A stretch of DNA of 64,000 nt from CAWJAP01 sp963834365 (GCA_963834365.1 CAWIBS010000029.1:434001-498000); one strand, 5' to 3'. Counted from the stretch's first letter, positions 45,753-56,213 are shown. Numbers and translations: made by a program. Notes: generated from the letters alone by a model not told the origin.

Positions 45753-48700
45753 GTGCGTACGATTCTCACTCGCGCCGTGATCAGCCTGGCGCTGGCGGTC
45801 TCGGTGGCCGCGCCGGCGGCCGCCCTGGACCTCGCTGACACGCGGCTGCTGACGCAGCCGGCCGTGAGCCGGGCGAACCTGGCGTTCGTCTACGCCGGCG
45901 ACATCTGGATGGCCGATCTCGACGGGCGCAACGTGCGCCGGCTGACATCGGACGCCGGGCTCGAGACCAGCCCCGCGTTCTCGCCGGACGGGACGCTCGT
46001 CGCCTTCAGCGGCCAGTACGACGGCAACACCGACGTCTATGTCGTCGCCGCGTCCGGCGGGCCGCCGACCCGTCTCACCTGGCACCCCGGGAACGACGTC
46101 GTCCAGGGGTTCACCCCGGATGGCGCCGGCGTGCTGTTCACGTCGGCCCGCGCCGTCTTCACCCAGCGCTACACGCAATTGTTCACGGTGCCGGTGAAGG
46201 GCGGGCTGGAAGCCGCGCTGCCGATCCCGAACGCGTTCCGCGCCAGTTATGCGCCGAGCGGCGCCTTCATCGCCTACAACCCGATCTATCCGGCGCACCT
46301 GCAGTGGAAGCACTACCGGGGCGGCACGGTGTCCACGATCTCGATCTACCGGACGAGCGATCACGCGGTCGAGAAGGTGCCGCAGCCGGCCGGGCGATCG
46401 AACGACGTCGATCCGGAATGGCTCGGCGACTCGATCTACTTCCGCTCCGATCGCGACGGCGAGTTCAACCTGTATGCGTACGACACCCGATCGAAGGCGG
46501 TCACCCAGCTCACCAAGCACACCGACTTCCCCGTGCTCAACGCCGACGTCGCGGGGGACCGCATCGTCTACGAGCAGGCTGGCTACCTGCACACCTTCGA
46601 CCTGAAGTCGGGCACGAGCGCCCGCCTGCGCATCGGCGTCGCCGCCGATCTGGTCGAACGTCGCGCGCGCTTCGTCAAGGGCCCGACCTACGTGCGATCG
46701 TCTGACCTGTCGCCAGCGGGCATGCGCGCCGTCTTCGAGTTCCGGGGCGAGATCGTGACCGTCCCGGCGGAGAAGGGCGATCCGCGCAACATCACGAACA
46801 CGACCGGGGCCCACGAGCGGCAACCGGCATGGTCGCCGGATGGCAAGTCGATCGCCTACTTCTCGGATGTGTCCGGCGAATACGCCCTGCACGTGCGGGC
46901 GCAGGACGGGAAGGGAGAGCCGCGCGTCTTCGCCCCGGGTGGTTCGGGCTTCTACGCGCGCCCGGCGTGGTCGCCCGACAGCCGCCGGCTCGCATACAGC
47001 GACAACGGCCGATCGATTTTCGTGCTCGACCTGCAGGCCGCCAACGCCAAGCCGGTCAAGATCGCGACCGAGCCCGTCTACATGCCCGGGCCTTATCTCT
47101 CGACGCGCTATGGCTTCTCGCCCGACTCCAAATGGCTGGTCTACGGACTCCACAACCGCGCGCAGCTCGAGGTCGTCCACGTCTACTCGATCGAGCAGGG
47201 CAAGTCGTTCCCGCTGACCGACGGCCTGAGCGACGTGACCGAGCCGGTGTTCGATCGGGAGGGGAAGTATCTCTACGTCCTCGGATCCACCAACGCGGGC
47301 CCGGTCAAGGACTGGTTCGCGCAGTCCAACCAGGACATGCGCATGACGCGCGCGATCTACGCCGTGGTGCTGGCGAAAGGGACGCCGTCGCCCGTCGTCC
47401 GTGAGAGCGACGAGGAGAAGGGCGCGCCGCCGCCCAAGACCACCGGAGTTGACGCCTCGCTCGTCGAGCCGGCTGCCCAGGAGCCGGCGAGCCCGGCGGC
47501 AGCCGCAAAGGAGCCGTCGGCGGAACGCAAGGACCCGCCGAAGGTGGTCATCGATTTCGACGGGCTGCAGAACCGCATCGTCGATCTGCCAATCCCGCCC
47601 GGGGAGTTGAGCAGCCTGCAGGTGGCCTCTGACGGACAGCTCTTCTACCAGGCCGTCGGCGCCGATCGCAAGACGACGCTGCAGCGCTTCGACTTCAAGA
47701 AGCGGAAGAGCGAGACCGTGTTGCCCGACATCGACGCCTACACGATGTCCGCGGATGGCAAGAAGGTGCTGCACCGGAAAGGCACGGTGTGGGCGATCGC
47801 CGCGCTGGGGCCGAAGGTCGATGCGGCCGAGGGCAAGCTGGCGATGGATCAGGTGGAAGTGCGGATCGATCCCGCCGCCGAATGGGCGCAGATGTTCGAC
47901 GAGGCCTGGCGCATCAACCGCGACTACTTCTACGCGACCAACATGCACGGCGCCGACTGGCCGGCGATGAAGACGAGGTACGCGGCGTTCCTGCCGCATC
48001 TCTCGCATCGCGGCGACCTCACGCGCGTCACCCAGTGGATGCTGAGCGAGCTCGGCGTCGGCCACTCGTACATCGGCGGCGGCGAGACCCGGCAGAAGGC
48101 CGACACCGTGCCGGGAGGACTGCTCGGCGCGGACTTCGAGGTCGTCGACGGGCGCTATCGCATCAAGAAGGTCTACGGCGGGCTCAACTGGAATCCGCAG
48201 CTGCGGTCGCCGCTCACCGAGCCGGGTGTGGACGTGAAGGCGGGCGAGTTCCTCCTCGCCGTGAACGGCCGCGATCTGCGGGCGCCGGCCAACGTCTACA
48301 GCCTGTTCGAGAACACGGCCAACCGGTTCGTCGAGATCACCGTCGGGCCCGACGCCGGCGGATCGGGATCGCGCACGGTGACAGGTCGTCCCGATCGCCA
48401 GCGAGACGGCGCTGCGCAACCGTGACTGGGTCGAGGGCAACCTGCGCAAGGTCACCGAGGCGACGAAAGGCCGGGTCGCCTACGTCTACGTGCCGAACAC
48501 CGCGGGGCCCGGGCACGAGTACTTCAAGCGCTACTTCTTCCCGCAGGCCCACCGCGACGGGATCATCGTCGACGAGCGGTTCAACGGCGGCGGCCAGGTC
48601 GCCGACTATTACATCGACATCCTGCGGCGTCCCTTCATCAGCTACTGGCACACGCGCTATGGCGACGATCTGCAGACGCCGCTCGGCGGCGTCCGCGGGC

Positions 48701-49074
48701 CCAAGGTGATGATCATCGACGAGACAGCGGGCTCGGGCGGGGACCTGCTGCCGTGGATGTTCCGCAAGTTCCAGCTGGGCCCGCTCGTCGGCAAGCGCAC
48801 GTGGGGCGGGCTGGTCGGCATTCTCGGGTTTCCGGTGCTCATGGACGGCGGCACCATCACGTCGCCGAACCTGGCGATCTGGACCGAGGAGGGATGGATC
48901 GTCGAGAACGAGGGCGTGCCGCCCGACATCGAGGTGGAGCAGACGCCCGCCGACGTCATCGCCGGCCGCGATCCGCAACTCGAGCGCGCGATCCAGGTCG
49001 CGATGGACGCGCTCGAGAAGAATCCGCCGAAGAAGCCGGCGCTGCCACCGTTCCCGGTGCGTGTCCGTCCCTGA
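45753..49074 (+). CDS. Tricorn protease homologue, S41-type, exported (one frameshift)
   Basis: GCAGGAGGTG at 45735-45744 lies just upstream of the GTG at 45753, which therefore starts the gene; an ATG at 45726 would put this site inside the frame. After a signal peptide (TILTRAVISLALAVSVAAPA) come two beta-propellers of PD40-type strands (AFSPDGTLVAFSGQYDGNTD, PAWSPDGKSIAYFSDVSGEY). A C1 helical domain (MFDEAWRINRDYFYATNMHG), a PDZ-like domain and the S41 catalytic region follow. GVGHSYIGG holds the His, and DETAGSGGDLLPW the nucleophile Ser near 48733. One surplus base near 48384 breaks the frame. The corrected length is about 1,106 residues, as in archaeal tricorn. It degrades oligopeptides, here in the periplasm. 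Confidence 0.92.
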
Positions 49075-49107
49075 GCGCCAGGCTAGGCGCGGAGTGCTCG
49101 TTGACGT

Positions 49108-49145
49108 GTGTGTGGACGTAGTGTCCGGCTTCAGCCGGACCCCGG
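49108..49145. repeat. REP-like unit (GTAGTGTCCGGCTTCAGCC)
   Basis: An intact copy of the TAGTGTCC plus CCGGCTTCAGCCGG unit lies between the tricorn and VOC genes, in the same orientation as at 39.3 kb. Confidence 0.75.
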
Positions 49146-49203
49146 AGGCCGGACGGTCCCCGGATGTCAACGGAAGCCTGAGCCCGAATCGCCTTGGAGG
49201 CAC

Positions 49204-49650
49204 ATGACGCGCGCGACACCTGTCGAAACCTACGGGCTGACGCACGCTGCGCTCGCGGTGCGCGATCCCGCGACGTCACTCGCGTTCTACCAGGCCGTGC
49301 TCGGAGTCGTCGCGGTCTACCAGGATGAGGGATTCGTGCAGGCCCAGACGCCGGGCAGCCGTGACGTTCTCGTGTTCGAGCGCAAGCCGGCACGCGCCGG
49401 ACGCCAGGGTGGCGTGGCGCATCTCGGCTTCCGGCTCACGCGGGCGGCCGACATCGGGAAGGCCGTGGCGGCCGTCGAAGCCGCCGGCGGCTCGATCGTG
49501 AGTCAGGGAGAGTTCGTGCCCGGGGAGCCGTACGTGTTCTTCCGCGATCCCGACGGCTACGAGATCGAGATCTGGTACGAGATCCCGACGCCGGTGGACC
49601 CTGGCCCGCCAAAGCCTGCCGCGCGCCGCCGGCGGTCACGGCCGGCCTGA
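49204..49650 (+). CDS. VOC (glyoxalase/bleomycin-resistance fold) family protein
   Basis: A 148-residue protein with one pair of beta-alpha-beta-beta-beta modules. GLTHAALAVRDPATSLAFYQ opens the first with the first metal His. GGVAHLGFRLTRAADIGKAV opens the second with another His, and YVFFRDPDGYEIEIWYE carries the usual metal Glu. TTGGAGG lies three to four bases before the ATG at 49204. The last dozen residues (PKPAARRRRSRPA) are translated from the start of a REP-like palindrome. Substrate unknown. It is not co-transcribed with the propeller gene downstream, which is convergent. Confidence 0.83.
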   Translation: MTRATPVETYGLTHAALAVRDPATSLAFYQAVLGVVAVYQDEGFVQAQTPGSRDVLVFERKPARAGRQGGVAHLGFRLTRAADIGKAVAAVEAAGGSIVSQGEFVPGEPYVFFRDPDGYEIEIWYEIPTPVDPGPPKPAARRRRSRPA

Positions 49651-49732
49651 AGGCCGGCGCCACTGCTGGTCGGGCTCCTGTCAGATGGGCCGGCTGTCGG
49701 GCTCTGAGAGTGGAGCCGGGCTTCAGCCCGGC
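49641..49732. repeat. REP-like doublet between VOC gene and PQQ propeller
   Basis: GCCGGCCTGAAGGCCGGC (49641-49658) and GCCGGGCTTCAGCCCGGC (49715-49732) are perfect palindromes with opposite core orientation, about 56 bases apart. The first overlaps the VOC stop codon; the second ends ten bases before the propeller stop codon. Confidence 0.75.
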
Positions 49733-49742
49733 CTGGACGGTC

Positions 49743-51218
49743 CTACTTCGCCGCCGCGCTCGACGGCTTGGCGCCAGAGGCGAGCGCGAACAACTGGTTG
49801 CGGTTGGCGATGAACAACGTCCCGTTCACGGCGATCGGCGTCGCGTAGACGGAGCTGCCCATGTTCATCTCGCCGATGACCTTGAGGGCCTTCCCCGGCT
49901 GCATGATCACCACGTCGCCGTCTTCGTCGCCGAGATAGACCTTGCCGTCCGCCACCATTGGCGAGCCCCAGACCGCGGCGAACATGTCGTGCGTCCAGTA
50001 CGGCTTTCCGGTCTTCTGATCGAGACAGTGGAAGAAGCCGGAGAAGTCGGGCCAGTAGATGAGGCCGTCGTGGACGGCGGGCGTCGAGATGGAGCGACGG
50101 ATCTTGTCGTAGTGCCAGAGACGGCCCGACTCGGTGAGGTCGCCCTGCTTGGTGGCGTCGATGGCATAGGCGTGACCGACGCCTTCGCCGTGCTCAGGGT
50201 CCTGCCCGTTCGAGATGTAGACCACGTTGTCGACGATGACGGGTGTGCTGATGACCTCGTTGCGGGTCTTGGGCCACGCCGAGTCCTTGGGGTTGGTGTC
50301 GAACTCCCAGAGCTTCTTGCCGGTCAGGGCCTCGTAGCCGCGGACCCAGCCGTCGCCCTGCGCGTTGACGACCTGCACGACGCCGCCAATGGTCCCGATC
50401 GACGGCGACGACCACTGGCCGTGCAGGATCTTGTCCAAGACCGAGTTGTCCTCCCAGACCAGCTTCCCCGACTGCTTGTTGAGGGCGATGAGGGCGGGCG
50501 CCTTCGGGGACGGGATGTTGACGTGACTCTCGTCCTGTCCGTTCGACGTCATCACGTAGACCAGATCCCCATGGCTGACGGGTGACGAGTTCGCCAGGTT
50601 GTGCGGGAACGCGCCGACCTCCTCGATCATGTCGAACATCCAGACGACGTCGGCGTCCTTCTCGCTGGTGAACTTCTCGTCCTTGAAGGGGCCGTCGTTC
50701 TCGTTGCCGTCGCGGAAGCCCTCGGCATCGAGGCAGACCAGCTGGGCGCGGTTGCTGACGTAATAGACGCGATCGCCTTCGACCAGCGGCGAGCTGGCCA
50801 CGCCCTGGAACGGCCAGTCGTTGACGCGTCCGGCCGACAGCTTCTCGTGCGTGATCTGCCAGAGGAACTCGCCGGTGTCCTGGCGGAACGCCATGACGAC
50901 GCCGCGGTCACCGCCCTGCTTCGGATCGCGGACCAGCTCGTTGTTGGTGCCGACGAAGACCTTGCCCCCGGCGACGACCGGATTGCCGTAGGTCTGGGAG
51001 CCGAGCTCCGACACCCACTTGACGTTGGCCTTCGTCTTCACGTCCCAGGAGGTCGGCAGTCCGGTAGCCGCCGACACCATGTTGCGGGACGGTGTGCCGC
51101 CCCACATCGGCCATTCCTTCTCGCCGGCGGGAGGGGTGTTGCCGACGAGCGTGGTCCCGGCCGCCGCCAGTCCGGCGGCGGCGATGGCGACAGCGAGGAG
51201 CGATCGGTAGCGCAGCAT
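49743..51218 (-). CDS. Exported PQQ-like beta-propeller protein (1)
   Basis: A 491-residue protein with a signal peptide (LRYRSLLAVAIAAAGLAAAG). EWPMWGGTPSRNMVSAATGL begins the mature protein, and PQQ-type propeller strands follow to the end. Typical blades are GGKVFVGTNNELVRDP, MAFRQDTGEFLWQI, VVNAQGDGWVRGYEALTGKK and GKVYLGDEDGDVVIMQPGKA. The tryptophan-docking AxDxxTGxxxW pattern is clear in several blades. No dehydrogenase active-site Asp-Tyr-disulphide signature is visible, so it may be a BamB-like scaffold rather than a quinoprotein enzyme. It lies 56 bases downstream of a second propeller on the same strand, forming a two-gene unit. Confidence 0.85.
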   Translation of the reverse strand: MLRYRSLLAVAIAAAGLAAAGTTLVGNTPPAGEKEWPMWGGTPSRNMVSAATGLPTSWDVKTKANVKWVSELGSQTYGNPVVAGGKVFVGTNNELVRDPKQGGDRGVVMAFRQDTGEFLWQITHEKLSAGRVNDWPFQGVASSPLVEGDRVYYVSNRAQLVCLDAEGFRDGNENDGPFKDEKFTSEKDADVVWMFDMIEEVGAFPHNLANSSPVSHGDLVYVMTSNGQDESHVNIPSPKAPALIALNKQSGKLVWEDNSVLDKILHGQWSSPSIGTIGGVVQVVNAQGDGWVRGYEALTGKKLWEFDTNPKDSAWPKTRNEVISTPVIVDNVVYISNGQDPEHGEGVGHAYAIDATKQGDLTESGRLWHYDKIRRSISTPAVHDGLIYWPDFSGFFHCLDQKTGKPYWTHDMFAAVWGSPMVADGKVYLGDEDGDVVIMQPGKALKVIGEMNMGSSVYATPIAVNGTLFIANRNQLFALASGAKPSSAAAK

Positions 51219-51237
51219 GGTGTCTCGTGACCTTCCG

Positions 51238-51274
51238 ACAGGCCCTGTAGCCTGTAGCCTAGTCCGCGGCCCAA
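51238..51274. repeat. Short GTAGCCT array remnant
   Basis: CCTGTAGCCTGTAGCC at about 51245-51260 is a short copy of the GTAGCCC word array seen at 0.4 and 55.2 kb, between two propeller genes. Confidence 0.5.
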
Positions 51275-53581
51275 TCAGGATCCCGCGTTCTTGTAGACCT
51301 TGATGTTGTCGTAGAACGCCCCGAACGCCGAGTCAGCATAGAGCCCGGGGCTGCCGGAGCGGTGACCGATGGGATCGACCTTTTCGACCAGCCAGGCGGC
51401 CGGTTCGGCGTCGCCCCGCGGCCACGCCTTGGCGCGCGCGCGCGTCTTGCCGTCGGGCAGGTTCTGCACCTCGAGCTTGACGCGGTACCACGTGTCGGCC
51501 TTCCACTGGAAGGGCGCGGACGCCGTCATCTTCACCACCGGCTGCCACGGCTGCAGCTCGACGCGCTGGCTGTTGCCGAACAGCACGACGACGTAGCGCT
51601 GCGCAATCACGCCGACGTCACCCTGCTGGCGGCGCCGCTCGACCGTCCGCACGTCCATCTCGACGGTGTAGTCCGACATGTCCGCCGTGCCGAAGAACAC
51701 CCGCGCCCGCCGCGTCAGCGTGTTGTCCTCGCGCCGCTGCAGGACCTTGCCGCCCTCCAGATCCTTCACGTCGAACTTGTTCGTCGAATTGATCCAGGGG
51801 GCTGGCGGCGCTTCCGCGGTGAAGCCGTCGAAGGTCTCCTCGAAGGGGAGCGGCGGGATCACCCTGACACGCGCCACCGACACCGCGGCGCCTGCCGTCG
51901 CCTGCACCATCCCGCCCTGCACGCCGGCCGCCTTGTCCGGAGTGAAGGTCCCATCGGGCGCGAGCGTCCCCTTCAGTCCCTGCAGCGCCCACGTCGCCTG
52001 GGGTGCCGCCGGCAGACGCACGCCGTTCGCGTCGAAGGCTTCCACCGTGAACTTCTGCGCCCGGCCCGGCGCCAGGTTCACGTCCGACGGCGTCACGCGA
52101 ACCGACGCGGCGGGCCCGGGCTTCGCAGCCTCGGTCTGGGCGGCCGCGGTCTGGGCGGCGGCGCGCGCCGGGGCCTTGTCGGCAACCGGAGCCTTGGGCC
52201 CGATTGCATAAAGCGCGTCCATCGATGCGATGTAGACGCGTCCGTTGGCCACCACCGGAGAGGCGACGATCGGCTCGGGGCCAGGCTCTGCGCCGCCCGT
52301 GCCTTCCTGCTTCGAGTTCGGCAGCACATCCTCGTCGAGGATGTCGACGCCCGTCTTGCCCGGCTTGAGGATGAAGACCTTGCCGTTCTCGGTGCCGACA
52401 TAGAGCTTGCCGTCGGCCAGCACCGGCGACCCCTTCTGGATCGTGCCGAGGTTGCGATCCCACAGCCGCTTGCCGCTGGCGAGGTCGACGCCAATCAGCA
52501 CCGCACCGTTGTCCACGACGTAGATCATGCCGGCCGTCTCGTCCACGACCGGAGTGGGGAAGCCGGCCTGCAGGCCATGCGTGACCCACTTCGCGTCCGC
52601 GACCTTGATGTCCCCCTTGAGGCCGGCGTCGAACGCCGCCAGCATGCCCATCTCGCTGGTGTCGAAGTTCTCCTCGCTGTGCGAGACGACGACCGTCGAT
52701 CCCTGCACCACGACCGAGTTGTTGATCGCGCGCTTGCTGACGTCGAAGTGCCAGATCGGCTCGCCCGTCGACGACTTCAGGGCGTGGAATACGCCGTCGG
52801 TCCCGCCGACGATCAGCATCCGCGTGCCGTTGATCGTCGCCACGACCGGCGTGGCGTAGTTGGTGTCCCAGTGCCGTTTCTGCGGTGAGCTGACCCACAC
52901 CGTGTCGCCGGTCTTCCTGTCGAAGGCGAAGTACCGGTTGCCGCCGCGGGCGAGCTCGCCCCAGCCCGAGATCAGCGCGTTGACCACGACGAGGTCCCCA
53001 TCGACGACCGGCGACGGCGACCGCCCGCCGTGGGTCGTGATGGCGCCGAAGTCCTCGACCAGGCCACGCTCCCAGAGCATCTTGCCGTCGGGTGAAAAAG
53101 CCCGCAGCGCGGCGTTGCCGCCGAACGTGTAGATGTGCCCGGTGGCGGGATCGACCGAGGGCGAGGCCCACGCCACGCGGTGCGCCGGGATGTCGGTGAG
53201 ATAGACGCTGAAATGCTTCTCCCAGACCGTCTTGCCGCTCGCCGCATCGAGCGCCACCAGCCGCTCCTGCCGCAGCTCCTCGGGGCCGGCCGAGGTGTAG
53301 AGGTAAATGCGGTTGCCGAACACGACCGGCGCCGAGCGGCTGCCAATCGGGACCCGCCAGGCCAGGTTCTGGCCTGCCGTCTGGCCCGGCGCCGGCAGCG
53401 ACCACTTCGCCGGCAGTCCGGTCTCGGTCGAGCGCCCGTCGCGCCGCGGACCGCGCCATTCCGGCCAGTTGTCGGCCGACACGGCGCCGCCTGCGACCAC
53501 GCAAACGGCGGCGGCCAGCGCGACGAACGCGAACCGTCGAGCGAGCGAGGTGATGGAGCTGGTGTGAGCGGGAAGCATCAT
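51275..53581 (-). CDS. Exported PQQ-like beta-propeller protein with C-terminal beta-sandwich (2)
   Basis: A 768-residue protein. The signal peptide (LARRFAFVALAAAVCVVAGG) is followed by NWPEWRGPRRDGRSTETGLP, the typical opening of acidobacterial and planctomycete PQQ propellers. Blades run to about residue 450 (VALDAASGKTVWEKHFSVYL, YVGTENGKVFILKPG). After an Ala/Lys/Pro-rich linker, a bacterial Ig-like segment (VRVTPSDVNLAPGRAQKFTV) and a concanavalin-like region (FFGTADMSDYTVEMDVRTVE, WYRVKLEVQNLPDGKTRARA) resemble the DUF1080 carbohydrate-binding fold. It may act on or bind polysaccharide. ATG codons at 53581 and 53578 are both possible starts. Confidence 0.85.
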   Translation of the reverse strand: MMLPAHTSSITSLARRFAFVALAAAVCVVAGGAVSADNWPEWRGPRRDGRSTETGLPAKWSLPAPGQTAGQNLAWRVPIGSRSAPVVFGNRIYLYTSAGPEELRQERLVALDAASGKTVWEKHFSVYLTDIPAHRVAWASPSVDPATGHIYTFGGNAALRAFSPDGKMLWERGLVEDFGAITTHGGRSPSPVVDGDLVVVNALISGWGELARGGNRYFAFDRKTGDTVWVSSPQKRHWDTNYATPVVATINGTRMLIVGGTDGVFHALKSSTGEPIWHFDVSKRAINNSVVVQGSTVVVSHSEENFDTSEMGMLAAFDAGLKGDIKVADAKWVTHGLQAGFPTPVVDETAGMIYVVDNGAVLIGVDLASGKRLWDRNLGTIQKGSPVLADGKLYVGTENGKVFILKPGKTGVDILDEDVLPNSKQEGTGGAEPGPEPIVASPVVANGRVYIASMDALYAIGPKAPVADKAPARAAAQTAAAQTEAAKPGPAASVRVTPSDVNLAPGRAQKFTVEAFDANGVRLPAAPQATWALQGLKGTLAPDGTFTPDKAAGVQGGMVQATAGAAVSVARVRVIPPLPFEETFDGFTAEAPPAPWINSTNKFDVKDLEGGKVLQRREDNTLTRRARVFFGTADMSDYTVEMDVRTVERRRQQGDVGVIAQRYVVVLFGNSQRVELQPWQPVVKMTASAPFQWKADTWYRVKLEVQNLPDGKTRARAKAWPRGDAEPAAWLVEKVDPIGHRSGSPGLYADSAFGAFYDNIKVYKNAGS

Positions 53582-53647
53582 GAGTGGTGGGCCGCGTATG
53601 ATGAGGACACGAACACCCGACGATATAGTCTCGATGCCGGAGCGTCA

Positions 53648-53756
53648 ACTCAACGTTGGCTGTCAGCTCGAGTCAGCCCCGTGACCCCTCAGCCCTAAAG
53701 CCCTGAGCTCCTAAAGCCCTGAGCCCCTGAGCCTCAGCCGAGCCTCGAACCTTCCA
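53648..53756. repeat. CCCTGAGCC / CCCTAAAGC oligomer array
   Basis: AGCCCTAAAGCCCTGAGCTCC and CCTGAGCCCCTGAGCC-like units fill the gap between two divergent propeller genes, up to the ATG at 53757. The words match the array between dxr and rseP. Confidence 0.75.
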
Positions 53757-55104
53757 ATGTCTTCACTACGACGCGCGAGCCTGACTTCGTTGACGGCCGT
53801 CGTGCTGGCGACCAGCCTGCACGCGGCCAACTGGCCGCAATGGCGCGGTCCGCACAGCCAGGGCATCTCGTCCGAGGACGAGCTGCCCTCCGACTGGGCG
53901 CCAACGAAAAACATCGCCTGGAAGACCCCGCTTCCGGGACGCGGGCATTCCTCGCCCATCGTCTGGGGCAACCACGTGTTCCTGACGACCGCCATCGAGG
54001 GCGAGGTCGTCCCTGGCGCCAAGGCGCCCATCCACTACCTCCAGGACGACAAGGCCAAGCCACCGGAGCCCTTTCTCCACCCGGATTCGATGGGCGCGGA
54101 CAAGAAGCACACGCAGAAGGTGATGGCGCTCGCGCTCGACTCGGGCAAGCTGATTCTGGGAGCGCGTGGCCCACGAAGGGCCGGTCTTCGACAACCGCCA
54201 CAAGGCCTCGAGCTACGCGTCTCCGACGCCGGTCACCGATGGCGCGCTCGTCTATGCCTACTTCGGGTCGGAAGGGATCTTCGCCTACGATTTCGACGGG
54301 ACCCTCGCCTGGAAGGCCGACCTCGGCGACTTCAAGACGATCGGCATGGGCACGTCCACCTCGCCGGTCCTCTATCGCCAACTGGTCATCCTGCAGTGCG
54401 ACGAGAACAACGGCGACGCCTCCTTCATCGTCGCGCTGGACAAGAAGACCGGCAAGGAGGTCTGGCGGACGAAGCGCGATGTGCAGGTGAGCTGGGCGAC
54501 GCCGGTGCTCGTCGAGGCGGGAGGCCGCACCGAGCTCGTGACGAGCGGATTCGAGCGCATCTACGCCTACGATCCCGCGACCGGCAAGGAGCTGTGGCGG
54601 ACGAAGGGCCTCGAGAGCAACTCGATCCACACGCCGCTCGTCGGCCACGGCCTCGTCATCCTCACCGCCGGTTACCCCGCCAAGCGCGTCATCGCCATTC
54701 GTCCGGGCGGCAGCGGCGACATCACGGGCACCGATCGCATCGCCTGGACCTATGACAAGGGCACGGCGTACGTGCCGACGCCGATCCTATACGGGGACTA
54801 CGTCTATTTGTTGACCGACTCCGGGATCGTCACGTGCCTCGACGCGAAGACGGGGGCGGTGCAGTACCAGGGCGGCCGGCCGCCCGAGCCGGCGCGCTTC
54901 ATGGGCTCTCCGGTCGCCTGGGGCGGCCACCTCTACTTCACGAGCACCGACGGCGACACCTTCGTCGTCAAGGCGGGGCCGACGCATCAGATCGTGCGGA
55001 CGAACACCGTCGACGAGCCGGTCTTTGCGTCTCTCGCACCCGCGCAGGGCCGCATCTTGATACGGGCGCTGGGGAATCTCTACTGTGTGAAGGCCGCAGC
55101 ATGA
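53757..55104 (+). CDS. Exported PQQ-like beta-propeller protein (3) (one frameshift)
   Basis: After a signal peptide (LTSLTAVVLATSLHAANWPQ) the protein reads WRGPHSQGISSEDELPSDWA and KNIAWKTPLPGRGHSSPIVW, the same opening as propeller 2. Blades such as DGALVYAYFGSEGIFAYDFD, VALDKKTGKEVWRTKRDVQV and YLLTDSGIVTCLDAKTGAVQ run to the end. One surplus C near 54156 breaks the frame; corrected it reads DSGKLIWERVAHEGPVFDNR. The corrected length is about 448 residues. The ATG at 53757 directly follows an oligomer array. It is divergent to propeller 2. Likely periplasmic; substrate or partner unknown. Confidence 0.85.
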
Positions 55105-55244
55105 AGGGCTACGGACTACGGACTACAGGCTACGGGTAAGTCGCCTGTCAGAAAAGGTCTTGCTGTGTCTGTAGCCCGTAGTCTGCAGCCCGCAGCCCGG
55201 CCAGAAACCGACGACCGAAGACTGAAGACTGAAGACTGAAGATC
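55105..55244. repeat. Inverted GGACTACGG / GTAGCCCG arrays, then GAAGACT array
   Basis: GGGCTACGGACTACGGACTAC units (55108-55137) and inverted TGTAGCCCGTAGTCTGCAG units (55170-55199) surround AAGTCGCCTGTCAGAAAAGG. A second array with a different word, GAAGACTGAAGACTGAAGAC, runs to 55243 and abuts the ATG of the dioxygenase gene. Confidence 0.8.
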
Positions 55245-56213
55245 ATGCGCAGCGTGAACGGACTGCATCACGTCACGGCGATCTCCGGGCCAGCCCAGGA
55301 GAACCTCGATTTCTATGCCGGCATTCTCGGGATGCGCCTCGTCAAGCGCAGCGTCAACCAGGATGACCCCGGCACCTATCACCTCTTCTACGCGGACGCC
55401 GAAGGACATGCGGGAACGGACCTGACGTTCTTCCCCTGGGCGCACATGGCGCCGCCGCAGCGCGGCGTCGGCACGAGCACCGAGGTGGCACTCGCCGTTC
55501 CGCCGGACAGTCTCGGCTTCTGGGGCGCGCGGCTGACCACCTACGGCGTGCGTGTCGGTGACATCGAGACCCGGTTCGGCGAGCGGGCGCTGCCGCTCGT
55601 CGATCCGCACGGTCTCGAAGTCGCGCTGGTCGAAAGCGCCGCGGCGCGCGCGTTCACGCCCTGGGAAGAGAGCCCCGTGGATCCGGCGCACCAGGTTCGA
55701 GGGCTGCACGGTGCGAGGGTCTGGGAGCGCGAGCTGCAGCCGACCGCAGAGTTCATCACCAGCATCCTTGGCTTCACGGCGATCGGCGCCGAGGGGGGCT
55801 GGCATCGCTACGCCGTGGCCGGCGGCGGCTCCGGGCGCGTCCTCGACGTGCGCGAAGTGCCCGACGGCCGCCGGGGGCGATGGGGCGTCGGCGCGATTCA
55901 CCACCTGGCATGGCGGGTGGACGACAGCGCCCACGAGCTCGAGATGCGGGCGCGAATCGACCAGGCCGGCCGCAACCCGACCCCCGTGATCGACCGCTTC
56001 TGGTTCAAGTCGGTTTATTTCCTCGAGCCCGGCGGCGTGCTGTTCGAGCTGGCGACCGATGGTCCGGGGTTTTCGGTGGACGAGGATCCGCAGCATCTCG
56101 GCGAGTCGCTCGTGCTGCCGCCCTGGCTCGAGTCCCAGCGCCAGCAGATTGCCACCATCCTGCCGCCGCTGACGTATCCAACGACCGCGCGTGCCTCACT
56201 CGTAGTGGAGTGA
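55245..56213 (+). CDS. Ring-cleaving dioxygenase-like VOC protein (MhqO type)
   Basis: A 322-residue protein with two pairs of VOC modules. NGLHHVTAISGPAQENLDFY opens the first (metal His8 or His9). LVKRSVNQDDPGTYHLFYAD and GTDLTFFPWAHMAPPQRGVG follow. The second pair opens with QVRGLHGARVWERELQPTAE. AIHHLAWRVDDSAHELEMRA supplies another metal His, and VYFLEPGGVLFELATDGPGF the metal Glu. The layout matches hydroquinone-type MhqO/MhqA dioxygenases. The ATG directly follows a GAAGACT array with no other leader. Its 3' end overlaps the convergent permease gene by 18 bases. Substrate is inferred from the family only. Confidence 0.85.
   Translation: MRSVNGLHHVTAISGPAQENLDFYAGILGMRLVKRSVNQDDPGTYHLFYADAEGHAGTDLTFFPWAHMAPPQRGVGTSTEVALAVPPDSLGFWGARLTTYGVRVGDIETRFGERALPLVDPHGLEVALVESAAARAFTPWEESPVDPAHQVRGLHGARVWERELQPTAEFITSILGFTAIGAEGGWHRYAVAGGGSGRVLDVREVPDGRRGRWGVGAIHHLAWRVDDSAHELEMRARIDQAGRNPTPVIDRFWFKSVYFLEPGGVLFELATDGPGFSVDEDPQHLGESLVLPPWLESQRQQIATILPPLTYPTTARASLVVE

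Noticed and set aside
45567..48455. A 962-residue minus-strand frame opposite the tricorn gene
   Set aside because: The plus strand carries the complete tricorn domain order; the minus frame has no recognisable fold.
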